Positions 44,072-56,149 of a DNA stretch of 64,000 nt are shown piece by piece (positions within the stretch are counted from its first letter, which is position 1; the number at the start of each line of letters is the position of its first letter). Source of the stretch: Sisyra terminalis (lineage: Eukaryota; Arthropoda; Insecta; Neuroptera; Sisyridae); assembly GCA_958496175.1 (NCBI GenBank), contig OY292275.1, forward strand, positions 3,472,001 through 3,536,000. Direction: 5' to 3'. The translations under genes and the position numbers were made by a program. The notes below the pieces were generated by a model, which ran no database searches, was not told the origin of the DNA, and saw only the letters and a program-made list of their open reading frames with translations.

Positions 44072-46074
44072 AAAGGGTCTAGCAGGATCCACATGGCGAG
44101 TTGGCCCCCAAATAGGAACCTATGTTGAAATTTATGTTAAAATATCAGCTTGATATACAAACACATTTTAGATACTTTTCGCGACCAAATTCCTCTTTGA
44201 CCTGGAGATATGGGCAAAAATGTCCCCCCGCATGGCTATTTTTCAAAGTTATATATCTCAAAAACTAATTAAGCTAGAAAAGTGAAACCAACGCGAGGCT
44301 TTAGATTATTTTACAGAGTATATCATATACTTTTTTTAAATTTTTAGAAAAAAAAATTGTACAAAAAAAATCCAAAAAACAAATGAAATAACTTTTTTAA
44401 TGTGTTCTCTTAAAATGACAATCACGAAAAAAATATATTTTATACTTCTACATGAGCACTATAACTCATAAGAATTGCGTGAAACAATAGTTGGTGCAAC
44501 ACCTTGAAAAAAAATGAAATGTGGTCTACGCCTAGTAGTAAACCTCACTTTTATTTTTTTTTCGAAATTTTCCACCAACTTTTTTTTCACAAAGCTTCAA
44601 TAAATAATAGGCCACATATAGGAGCAAAACATATATTATTTTCATAATTGTAAGTCAAAGGAAACATAAAAAGAATATTTTTTATTAGTTTTTTTTCTTT
44701 TTCTATATTTAGTCTTAAGATGATTACTTTCAAGATCAAAATAATTGTTCCCAAAAGAAAAAAAAAACAACTAGTGTTCAATTTTATTAAAATAAGAATA
44801 AAATAAACTATCGTCCCTGTTTTAATTTATTACAACTGGAATATTATGAACCTAAAATAATTTAGTTAGTATCTCGTAGGACTCAAAATTCTGGATAATT
44901 ATTGTTCATATGAAAAATAACAAATAAAAGCTGTTGCATGAGAACAATATCCCACTGTAAAGTTTCTATTGGAGAATCACAGGAATAACGGAAAATACTG
45001 TTGCAATATTTACCATTCGAAATATAATCATTGTTTATACGACCGTCTTTGCTATTTATACATATGTTTTGATTTTATTTCTACCCTAATGATATTAGGT
45101 GCTTATTTTACACATTGTTGTAAAATATTATTTGATAGTTCTTTTATTCGCCCACTTTAGGTAGAACCTGTAAACATTTTGGTATGAGCCTGTGAATAAT
45201 ATCCTAAGCTAAACGAAGAAAACCAAGTAATTCAGATGCTGTCAATATGTACCCAGAATTAATTGGAGACTTTTAGTATTCCAGTTGTAATAAATAATAA
45301 TAGTGCCGATATTTTTTTTATTCTTATTTTAATAAAAATTGAACGCTAGTTGTTTTTTTTTTTCTTTTGGGATCAATTATTTCGAACTTCAAAGTAATTA
45401 TCTTAAGAGTAAGTATAAAAATACAAAAAAAAAAAAAACAAAAAAATACAAAATACAAAAAATAAAAAAAAATTTTTTTTATGTTTCCTTAGACTTACAA
45501 TTATGAAAATAATATATGTTTTGCTCCTATATGTGGCCTATTTTTTGTTGAAGTTTTGTGAAAAAAAAAGTTGGTGCAACACTTCGAAAAAAAATAAAAC
45601 CGAGGTACACTATTAGGCGTAGATTACATTTCATTTTTTTTCAAGGTGTTGCACCAACTATTTTTTCACGCAATTTTTATGAGTTATAGTGCTCATGTAG
45701 AAGCATAAAATATATTTTTTCGCGATTGCCATTTTTAGAGAACACAAAAAAAATATTTCATTTGTTTTTTGGATTTTTTTTGTATAATTTTTTTTTCTAA
45801 AAATTTCAAAAAAATATATGGTATACTCTGTAAAATAGTCTAAAGCCTCGCGTTGGTTTCACATCTCTAGCTTACTTAGTTTTTGAGATATATATAACTT
45901 TGAAAAATAGCCATGGGGGGGGACATTTTTGCCTATATCTCCAGGTCAAAGAGGAATTTGATCGCGAAAAGTATATAAAATGTGTTTGTATATCAAGTCG
46001 ATGTTTTAACATAAGTTTCGACATAGGTTCCTATTTGGGGGCCAACTCGCCATGTGGATTTTGCTAGACCCTTT
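44072..46074. mobile_element. 2.0-kb fold-back element inserted in the Tc1 remnant
   Basis: The left arm (44072 to about 44815) is the inverted copy of the right arm (about 45312 to 46074), each about 750 bp. The ends are AAAGGGTCTAGCA and its mirror. Matching words include GGCGAGTTGGCCCCCAAATA, TTTGACCTGGAGATATGGGC and GTTGGTGCAACAC. The loop (44816-45311) is AT-rich with a 64-codon frame of no recognisable family. The element directly abuts the Tc1 homology at its left end. No clear target duplication. Confidence 0.85.
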
Positions 46075-47081
46075 GATGAATTATTTTAAACTGTAACTTG
46101 TACTGTAACTTGTGTAACAAACCAGTAATTTGGTTGCTTAAAAATCCTTATAAAATTTATATTTTCCTCTATAAGTTTAACATATAGTTAGATTATTCTG
46201 AAAAGAAATAGAGTAAATAAAAGACCTTACATATAAATTTCTGTCAAACAAGAATTTGTGAAAAAAACCGTACGTGTCGGTGAGATTCAGAAAAAAAGTT
46301 TGGGAACTCTGATTTAGAATCGTTAAACGTTTGCATAGTCGTTAATAACGAATCATTTAACGTAAATACAAACAATGAGCTAAATAATTTTTATATAAGT
46401 CATTTATCACTGATTGTGACACATTGGATGAACCGCCACTCATTGAAAATGCTTCAATGCAGTAATGATATTAATTTTTTTTCAGATACCCACCAACGGG
46501 AAATGCATCATCATTTTGTTATATTGGTGTGACATATTATATTGGATGGATGGTATGAGTTTTTCGGTTCTTCGGCAACGCCTTGATTGTTTGCAAACAC
46601 TGACGACATGGGTTTTAAGAGATGAAGAAGACGATTTGCTTATCTCGCAAATGCCAGTCACGCGTCAGTTTCCGACTCAGATATTACCAAATCCTTCAAT
46701 AATAACGTAACTAAGTTAATGGATCCGAGCGACGGCTACGTCATTATATTGCAGTTATACGATGGATGTTTTACGGCCACAAACGCCGGCCACTGTTCTG
46801 CTCTCAAGCGCTCATCCTGCGGGAACTATAGGTGTCGCTTGGTCGGTCCCCGGTGACTAATACCACAAACTGCTACAACTATTAAGCTTCCAGAAACATA
46901 TTTCATATAATTTGTCAGTTGTGTTTCTCCAAGATATGAAATTTGTCGCATCTCACCACTCCCATACTTGCATTAGTACACCTACCGGCGTTTTTTTATT
47001 GCAACCAAACAACAAAAAGTGCAATATAATGTAACGTTTAATTATGAGAATGTCACAGAGCTGTCCCCGACTCTGGAAAAG
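46075..47081. other. Single-copy spacer with GC-richer patch at 46.48-46.87 kb
   Basis: A less AT-rich segment follows a TTAATTTTTTTTCAG acceptor-like sequence (ends about 46485). It has one 81-codon frame (46465-46710) and, in another frame, a 76-codon stop-free run to 46857. Neither resembles a known protein. It may be a host exon, untranslated or conserved non-coding DNA. Confidence 0.3.
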
Positions 47082-48706
47082 GGTAATTTTGTCATATGAC
47101 GGCTTTTCTCAAAAAAAATCGTAGATACATAAAATTAGTGTTAAAATTTTTACAACACATAAAAATGCAATATTCTGGTGGCGGAACTCTAATTTTCTTC
47201 ACAATTATTAGAAAAAAGCCTAAAAAAGAATACCATTATATAGACCAGGGTCGATAATTTTAAAAATGGTGAAAAGTGAAAAAAAATTATAGTAGAATGA
47301 AACCCATTAGAAAAGGTAGAGAATATAACAAAAATGAAAGGAAAAATAAATTACGAGCGATCTGAGGTCGGGAAGGGGGAGGGGGTGAGTTTTTAAGGGT
47401 AAAAAACGGTTAATCTCGATTTCCGGTAAAACTGCAAGTCCTATGAAAAAAAGTTAGAAGGCAAAGTTGTAGGTAATAAAAAGATCTACAACTTTTGTAT
47501 CGACACTTTTTTCACATAACCTCAAAATTTATGTGAAAAATTCGAATAACCGAGTTTTTGGTTTTATATTTTTATTTTTTGCAAAAAAAAATATTTTTTC
47601 ACGCAATTTGGTGAAAACTTACCTTTGTATGTCCCAAACATACAGTAATTTTTATGATTTAAAATATTCATTTTTTCACCTTATTTTGACTTACTATCCA
47701 AAAAGCACCCTAATTTTCAATCGAAAATTCTCACGTCAAAATATCTGCTTTTTTAAAAAAAGTTGGTGTGTTTTTTGTTTGTTGAAATCTCTACTTTCTG
47801 ATGGTATAAAAAAAATATACACTACTATGGTAAATGTTCTCAGAAAATGCAAATAATGATACGTTTTTTCTTCCACACTGGAGCATGTTTCAGAACCATG
47901 ACAATTTGAGCATAAATTTGTGCATTTGTGCAATCATTATTTGCATTTTCTGAGAACATTTACCATAGTAGTGTATATTTTTTATACCATCAGAAAGTAG
48001 AGATTTCAACAAACAAAAAACACACCAACTTTTTTAAAAAATCAGATATTTTGACATGAGAATTTTCGATCGAAAATTAGGGTGCTTTTTGGATATTAAG
48101 TCAAAATAAGGTGAAAAAATGAATATTTCAAATCATAAAAATTACTGTATGTTTGGGACATACAAAGGTAAGCTTTCACAAAATTTCGTAAAAAAATATT
48201 TTTTTTTTGCAAAAAATAAAAAACCAAAAACTCGGTTATTCGAATTTTTCACATAAATTTTGAGGTTATGTGAAAAAAGTGTCGATACAAAAGTTGTAGA
48301 TTTTTTTATTACCTACAACTTTGCCTTCTAACTTTTTTTCATAGGACTTGCAGTTTTACCGGAAATCGAGATTAACCGTTTTTTACCCTTAAAAACTCAC
48401 CCCCTCCCTCTTCCCGACCTCAGATCGCCCGTAATTTATTTTTCCTTTCATTTTTGTTATATTCTCTACCTTTTCCAATGGGTTTCATCCTACTATAATT
48501 TTTTTTATCACTTTTCACCATTTTTAAAATTATCGACCCTGGTCAATATAATGGTATTCTTTTTTAGGCTTTTTTCTAATAATTGTGAAGAAAATTAGAG
48601 TTCCGCTACCAGAATATTGCATTTTTCAGTGTTGTGAACATTTTAACACTAATTTTATGTATTCACGATTTTTTTTGAGAAAAGCCGTCATATGAAAAAA
48701 TTACCT
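47082..48706. mobile_element. 1.6-kb near-perfect palindrome (fold-back element)
   Basis: The left arm 47082-47860 and right arm 47934-48706 are inverted copies of about 775 bp with a loop of only about 73 bp. By eye identity exceeds 93%. The ends are GGTAATTTTGTCATATGACG and its mirror. Flanking words TGGAAAAG and TGGAAGTA could be an imperfect 8-bp target duplication. Frames such as 47533-47856 are by-products of the arms. The high arm identity suggests recent origin or gene conversion between arms. Confidence 0.88.
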
Positions 48707-49068
48707 GGAAGTAACAAAAGTGTACAAATTTGTATTATCTTTTACACTTATACCAGAAAATTGATTTCCGTATTTTTTTTTTTTAGGTTTTGGCTTGCTA
48801 AATTGTCATATGTATTCCAATGAAAGAAAAGTTTCAAGTTCACAAAAAGTCTTAGAATCGTATTAAAGTCGAAGATACATTCATTCAACGATTCACCTCC
48901 CATTCAAAGGATTTACACTGAGCTTTCAAATCCTTTACTATCGCCCACAGAACATGATAAGGTTTATTGAAAAACCTTTACACAATCCTCGTCCAATCGC
49001 ATTTGTGTTTTCCATTCCAATATTTCCTAAAATGAAAAGAAAAACTATTTTCTTAATTTAGTATTAAA
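48707..49068. other. AT-rich spacer
   Basis: Nothing is recognised. Confidence 0.4.
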
Positions 49069-50605
49069 CTAGCTGATCCCCGCGACTTCGTCTGCGGAAC
49101 GTATTTTATTTTTTTTATTTCTTTTACGAAAAAAATAATCATACCTGAAAACACTTCACATCTCTTGAAAAAGACACATTTAATAAACTGTTGCAAAGAA
49201 TAAAATAGTTCTATGCAATAATCAATTAATTTTCATTGAATCTACGGTAAGTATACCTACCGTGAACCAAATACTCCGTAAATTAATCAGCATCTATACA
49301 TAAATAAAAAATATCGCCAAGTTCAATAAATTCGGTCTTAATTATGACTAAAAAAAGTCGAAAGTTATCAAAATACTCGCGTCAAAATAACCCCATCTCC
49401 CTTTTTCGATTCCCGAATGAACTTTTTTCCAAAAACTATTACACTACTGCACTGTACAACACAACCGCGAAATTGAAATTTGTACAATTGCACGAAACCC
49501 AGTTCTTCCATAATCATGTATAACCATTATGTATCTTTAGACTTATTATTGAAATATCTGAATTTCAACTATATAAATAAATCATATTGGATAGTCAAAA
49601 ATTCACCATACATGATTTGGCGTATGCCTTTTGCTCTGGAAGAGGATTTAAAATTTCATTTATCATTATGATGATATGATTATTTATTATTTATCATTAT
49701 GATGATTTCTGACTGGAATTGCGAATTTTTTTCGTGATCCTTTTCACGCACTTGCAAATAAAAGATATTGTCCCCCCCCCAAGAAAAAAATCCTGAATCC
49801 ACCCTTGTCTGTTAGGGTAGGAATTTTCAAAAAAAAAAGTCTTATCACATGCTTACTTCCTATAAGGAATACACCGAATATTAAATTTCATCAGTCGGAG
49901 GAGTATATAAATACACTATTTTATATATGCAGGGTTTTAAAAACGTATTTACTTTAAGCTTTGTGTCTATTATTATTATTATTACTATTACATTTTTTTC
50001 GGTAATATTTCCTTACTGAGCAGTCCTAAGGATCTATTTACAACAATTTTGTAAAAAAAAGTTTACTGTCAGATTATTATCTTGATAAAAACATTTATAT
50101 TTCAAAATGGCAATTTTTTGTACTTTAAATTAAATTACTGTGCTTTTTATTAGTTCAACTAAAAATATTAATACAGATCATTTTTTAACTTTTAAATACC
50201 TTTCCAATGATATATAACTCGCCTGTCTAAAGTAATTTTTTTTTTCATCCCTCAGTTTTTACGTAGGGGATACATTCCCTTATTATTTTTAAGGAATGAT
50301 AAGTAGCCTAACGTGTGTGGGTAATTGTGTTGTATCTTAATATAAAGTTTCATTAAATTCGGTTGGTCCGTTCGTTAGTTAAATCTCCAGCGCACGCGAT
50401 GTAAGAAAGTTTTTTGGTAATTTTTTCACACATTATTGGAGTTTTAGTATGGATGCCTAACTTTTTTGAAAATTGAATATAGCCTATGTTCACCGGAAAT
50501 AATGTAGCTTCCTAATAGTGAAAGAATTTTTTAAATCGGTCAAGTAGTTTCGGAGCCTATTCAAAGCAAACAAACAATCAAATCTTTCCTATTTACAATA
50601 ATAGA
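49069..50605 (-). mobile_element. Helitron group B, long copy (1.5 kb)
   Basis: The 5' end TCTATTATTGTAAATAGGAA is at 50605 and the 3' end TCGCGGGGATCAGCTAG at 49069, flanked by A and T. The middle contains group A-like sequence (about 50080-50390, ACAGGCGAGTTATATATC), so this copy is also a mosaic. A C10 run and (TTA)n-like tract are present near 49770 and 49970. No protein. Confidence 0.8.
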
Positions 50606-52103
50606 TTTAAGGAATTACATTTGTGTTAAATGTGCTTTGACAAAGCTTTTCCACATATATTTATAATAATTCAATAATCCCAATCTCTAATTGGTGAACT
50701 CCGTATGTGTTAAACAGCCCTCGTTTTTCTTTCGGAGACAAAAAACCATTCTTTTTTGTCCCCTGATTTAAATTGAGGAGAAATTGAACGAAAATCGAAG
50801 CTCCTTGATTAGTTGTCTTTGATTGGCTCAATCAATTCGGGGGACTTTGTAGTGTCTTCGTTGATTTAGTGGCGGCAATCGTTCGCTTTTTTAGTTTTCC
50901 CCAAGGAAAAGTTTCGACTCTCGAGGTCTGATTGATATATCAATTATGGACACAAACTGATCATTTGGCACAAAAATGCTCCTCCAATGAAGGAAAACTT
51001 TTTCAATCATGGTTTGATTTTCTTAAATTTTAATAAATTCTTTTCGTTGAAATTTATTTCCAAATTAAAATAATTCAAATATCAATAATGAATTCGTAGA
51101 CTTGTGATATTGAAAAAACGCAAAAAGTCGATTGACGTTAGACGTTGAATATCGAATAAAGCTCCCGCGAGTGATGTTAGTTTTTAATAAAAAAAAAAAA
51201 ATCGGAATCGTATTAAGTTGGAAGCAAAAAAAGCGTACATAGAACGAAATTGATTTGGGAGGCGTAAGTTTATGTCGTAACACGAAAAAAAAAACGCCAT
51301 GCGTTTATGATTGTTGTTGGACTGTCGTTATTGTTTCAACAAATGTGACAAGCTTTAGTCAGACGACGGATTATCGGTAAGCTGGCATTATCGATAGTGG
51401 AAGATTTCATTTATTTTCTCAATTTCAATAATACCAAGTCAGACAGAGCTTAGAGCTTTAGGCACACAATGTGGAAAAGTCGAATGATTTTTTTTTACCA
51501 ATTTTCACTGAAAAGAGCTTTCTTTCCACCAATAGGTTGCGGGATGAAAGGGCTACAAAAAATTGAAATTTATTTAGGGAATTTTTCTCATTTTTCTTTT
51601 TAAATAATAAATGTAGAAAGTTTTGGTAACAACTTAAATGCTTTAACAACTTACTCTTTTTTTATAAAGGTTCACCAAGATAAGGTTTGCAAAGCCCAAA
51701 ACACTGCAGTCTTGGGTTTATTATATTTCCTGGATCTCTATTTCACTTACTATACTAATTTCAGTAACCAGCGATCAAGATGCTTTTTAACTAATTCAGT
51801 AGAGCTTTTTATTAAATTCTTTAGGGTCAGTCCAAATAAAGTGGTCCAAAAGTAAGTGAAATAGTTGCTCGACCATTTAAAAAAAAATATTTTTTTGTGT
51901 GCTATCACCCCAACATGTTGATAGTTCAAATTCATCATTATTTTAATTTTATTGTTTTTAGTTTTCCAGTGGTGGCCATATTAGTTTTACTAGGCGCAGA
52001 CATTTTTGCACTTTTAAGGGTTTGCGGAAACTTGATTATCTCAGGCCCTATTTGTCCGATCAAAATGAAACTAAAAGCAGTGGGTTTGTGAAAATACAAG
52101 CTA
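50606..52103. other. Gene-free region
   Basis: No gene is recognised. A 64-codon plus and a 60-codon minus frame overlap near 51.9-52.1 kb, where the DNA is less AT-rich. Neither product is recognisable. The remainder is AT-rich. Confidence 0.3.
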
Positions 52104-53049
52104 CTAGCTGATCCCCGCAACTTCGTCTGCGTAACGTAGGTGTAAAATATGTTTTCTTTTCAAATTTGCCATTTGTAGTGGTGAATGAAAATTTTTATTT
52201 TTCTTATTTATTCTATGAAAAACAAAATCATACTTAAAAACACTATTTTGTCAACTTTAAAAAGACACATTTAATAAAATGTTGTAAAGAATAAAATTGT
52301 TCTATGTAATAATCAATTAATTTTCAAAAAATATTTATAAATATCTAAAAAGAGTATGTCTATTACGTATAGCTACGGTAGGTATATCTACCGTAGACCA
52401 AATAATCTGTAAATCAATCAGCATCTATACATAAATAAAAAATATCGCCAAGTTCAATAAACTTGGTCTTAATTATAAATAAAATGGGGTGACCATGCGA
52501 CATTTTTCAAATAACTTACATTTTTAAACTTGTGATATCTTTCGAATGGAATGTTCAAATTGAATAACTCAACAAGTTATATAATGGTTTTGAAGCAAAC
52601 TTAAATATGAAGTCATTTATTTTGATAAGGATTAATCCCAAACTATAAATAAAAGAGCTTTTATAGCGGTGGCATTTATACATATTTTTTAAAATGAAAA
52701 AACACTTATTGTGACATAACTATAATAGTTAGACATATGCTGTCGCTCTATTTTTTGTAGATAATGATATGTTCTGCAAAATCGTACTGCATTATTTTGT
52801 TATATAACCAATAGTTTTCGCAGCGCACGCGATAAAAGAATGTTTTTTGGTATTTTTTTCAGACCTTGGATTACATTATTGGAGTTTCAGTATGGATCCT
52901 TATTTTTTTTTGAAAATTTTATTTAGCCTATGTTCTCCGGAAATAGCGTAGCTTCCCAACAGTGAAAGAATTTTTCAAGTCGGTCAAGTAGTTTCGGAGC
53001 CTATTCAAAGCAAACAAACAATCAAATCTTTCCTCTTTGAAATAATAGA
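52104..53049 (-). mobile_element. Helitron group B, complete copy (946 bp)
   Basis: TCTATTATTTCAAAGAGGAA at 53049 and GTTGCGGGGATCAGCTAG at 52104, with A and T flanks. It is about 90% identical by eye to the copy at 38427-39379, with the same 24-bp palindrome (52373-52396, one mismatch). Confidence 0.87.
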
Positions 53050-55194
53050 TAATATATAATGGAAGATATGTGGACGATTCATTTATAATGGAACTGCTAC
53101 TACTATCATATTTTTATTGGAACTACCCGACAAATTAACAATATGGTATCCGGTCTGAACAAAATTAATTAGAAAATAATATTTACTCATTTTCGATTTA
53201 TTTTTAGGCCAGTTAATCTCAATCCATCGCCGAATGGCGATACCATGAAGCAAAAATTTCCAAAAAGCACTCACCCTTGAAAGAAATTCTCAATAAAATG
53301 TTTGAGAAACTAAAATGTATTGTAGGCTCGACCGAATAAAGGAAAACATATACGTTACATCCCTCGAGACCAAACCTACAAAAGGTAAATCGGGAAATTT
53401 CCGCGACTGTTGGAAAAACGGAGCCACGACAGGAAGACGGTCTTTAGTCTAATCCAGCCAACATAATTCCTGCGGGACTCGATCGAGCGATGATTGAAAA
53501 CCGATACCGATATAATATATACGCGAAGAAAGTGGATTAAATTCTTTGTTTCAAATGTTTACTAAACTTTTATGTTTCCTATTTCATATCACAACGCCAA
53601 CCGCCAGCCAGCCAGCCATTCACGAGACCAGCCACGATAAAATCTCCACTTTTGATCGTTTCGTCTTTATATCACCATTCATCATTTTATATGGAAATAT
53701 TATCAAAGTGTATCATTCCATAGTGAAGTACATAAGAAGAACAGTTTTAAAACTTACGAGAAAAATGATTTATCGTTGCAACTTTCCAAAAGTTATCGTG
53801 AAAATGCTGCGCTATTTTCGATTTCCTGCTTCCAATTCATCGGTACTTATTATGCAAGTAAATCAAACAGACTTACATTATTTTTTTTGTTTTGGGAAGG
53901 AAAAAAATTTTTTTAACAAATTTTTTAAATGTTGAAATCATAAATTTTCAAGTGAGCTTCCGCAAGTGCGCAAGTTTGCCATTGGACGGAAGTCTTTTGT
54001 AACTGGAAAAGTATAATCAAGTGTGAAAAGCTTTTCACATAGAGCTTTGACTAAAAAGTGGCAAGACCAAAAACACAGCAGTAGTGGTTACCAAATGATT
54101 AATCATTTTGACAACAAGGGGAGAACGTGAAACGACGGGGACGACGGTGCAAATTCATTTTCTTACATTATAAATGAGAGCCGGGACGTCCGTTTTCTCA
54201 CGCATTAAATAAATGAAAATCGGCCACCATTGCCAGGACCCAGGACCTACATTAAAGAGAGTCCTTCATTAGAGTTATTTGTGAAATGACTGGTGGTCTT
54301 TTGGTGGACTGGGCTGGACACTGGTTGGTGGTTATTCACTCACCTTTTGCCAATCTAATTAGATGAACAACACTGGCGGGCACATCTGATGCATTGAATT
54401 TAAATTACATAATGTCCGCTCTCATTTACTTTGTGAAATGTATGCATGATGACTTTGATAATATTAGTAAACTCATTGTTAGTGCCAATGAAACATTTAC
54501 ATGGCTATTAGGCTAAACGCTATTATCGACGGTCGTCCCCGGCTCCACACTTATTAAATCTGAAACATCGAATAATTATTTAATTGCTCTTTTCAGTTTC
54601 AATGAGCTATTCATTAGCTCTAGCCAACGATAATAATTTTCAATTTGTTTCAAAGAGATAAACTTCAACGTTTATAACTTTCATCCTAATATTTTCAACG
54701 TTTTCTTAAAGCTTCACCACTATCAATCCTATTTTATCAATTCTTTTTCCTTTTTTGTGGTAAAATATTAGTTTATTATGCTTTTTTTAACTTAAAAACA
54801 AATGGACCATTGTTATTGTAATTTATTTTTGACGTACATCTTATTGTTTCACTAAAAAAAAAAACGTCAAATTAAAAGATCATATCTTCAAGAAGAAAAA
54901 ACATATTTTTGATATTCTTGTAAAGTTTTGAAATGGAAAAACCAAGTTACTAAGATTGGGTGCTATAAGAGTGTAATGGGAAACGAAAAGGCAAATGTTT
55001 TTGACCTTCGAAAGAACCATTCGTTGGTCCAGAATTTGAAGTCACAGAATTAATGGTTTTCCGAAACAAAATTTACCAAAATTAAAAAAAAAAAAACACT
55101 ATATATACTCAAATCAGAATCATCAGTTTCCAGGTCACAATTCCGAACATTTAAAATACTTCTTTCGGATTGTATTTTATATTTGGCTAGAGAA
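53050..55194. other. Gene-free region with a candidate host regulatory block at 54.1-54.6 kb
   Basis: A 129-codon frame at 53546-53935 has no recognisable domain and runs into T-rich sequence, so it is not called. The stretch 54120-54560 is less AT-rich and not repeated in the window. It contains CTAATTAGATGA and TCTGATGCATTGAATTTAAA, words compatible with homeodomain-bound enhancers. Regulatory function is inference. Confidence 0.3.
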
Positions 55195-56020
55195 TTTATC
55201 CATTTAAATATTATGGAGACCCAGAAGCAAATCTAAAAATACGAGAGTTACTAGATTTACGTTATTTACATAGTATACATAGTATAAACTTATAAATTTG
55301 CGAAGCTTATTACTCATTGTTTTTATTTAATGTCGCATAATTTATCGATATGAGTTTTATCTATTTTAATTCCTTGAAATTTCCAGACGTATACGCACCT
55401 AAAAAAAAAGAATTATATCAAATTTATAAAATTAACATTGTATAATTTTAAATTTGCCAAATTTATCTATCATTTTGTACTTAGAAGTTTATATTTTCTT
55501 ATAGAGAAGTAGTAGCGTTTCAAGCATTGTTGAAATTATAATCCCATAAGAAATTAATATTGGTATTTTTGCAGCAAAACCTTCTTTGAATCGTTAGAGA
55601 AGTTATCCATTTAATATTATGGAGACCCAGAAGCGAATTTAAAAATATGAGTATAACTAGGTTTACGTAGTTTACATAGTACAAATTTATCAATTTGCGA
55701 AGCTTATTACCCATCGTTTTTATTTAAAGTTTCATAATTCATCGATATGTGTTTTATCTATTTTAAATTCTTGAAACTGCCAGACGTATATGCACCTAAA
55801 AGAAAGAATTATATCAAATTTATATAATTGAAGTTATATAATTTTAAATTTGCCAAAGTTTATCCATAGTTTTTTGCTTTGAAGTTAATATTTTCTTATA
55901 GACAAATAGTAAAGTAGTTAAATGATTTCGTTTCAAGAATTGTTGAGCTTATAATCCCATAAGAAATAATATTGATATTTTTGCACCAAAACCTTCTTTT
56001 AATCGTAAACGAGAATTTTT
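55195..56020. repeat. Tandem duplication, two units of about 410 bp
   Basis: Unit 1 (about 55195-55600) and unit 2 (about 55601-56020) share TATTATGGAGACCCAGAAGC, TTTGCGAAGCTTATTAC, CCAGACGTATACGCACCTAA and TATAATCCCATAAGAAAT. They share these words in the same order with about 85-90% identity. No conserved frame. Confidence 0.87.
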
Positions 56021-56149
56021 TGTATTCTTCATTTTAAATGGATCAAAATTCATCTTCGAATGGCTGCGCCACGAGTGGTTTTCCATTTTATACCAGTTAG
56101 CAATAATTACCACGAATCATTACCTAAAAAAAAATTATTTTAGAGTTTT

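Noticed and set aside
46465..46857. Possible receptor-like exon (an FFGNALIVC reading recalls a GPCR first membrane segment)
   Set aside because: The reading has stops on both sides and only nine residues fit. The 81-codon frame in another phase has no known domain. Kept only as a possible exon patch.
47533..47856. 107-codon frame inside the 1.6-kb palindrome
   Set aside because: It lies wholly within one arm, is Phe/Lys-rich from T and A runs, and has no domain. It is not kept open in the mirror arm.
53546..53935. 129-codon plus frame, longest late in the window
   Set aside because: No recognisable domain. It spans a GCCAGCCAGCCAGCC tract and a T-rich end encoding poly-Phe. Length alone is not enough.
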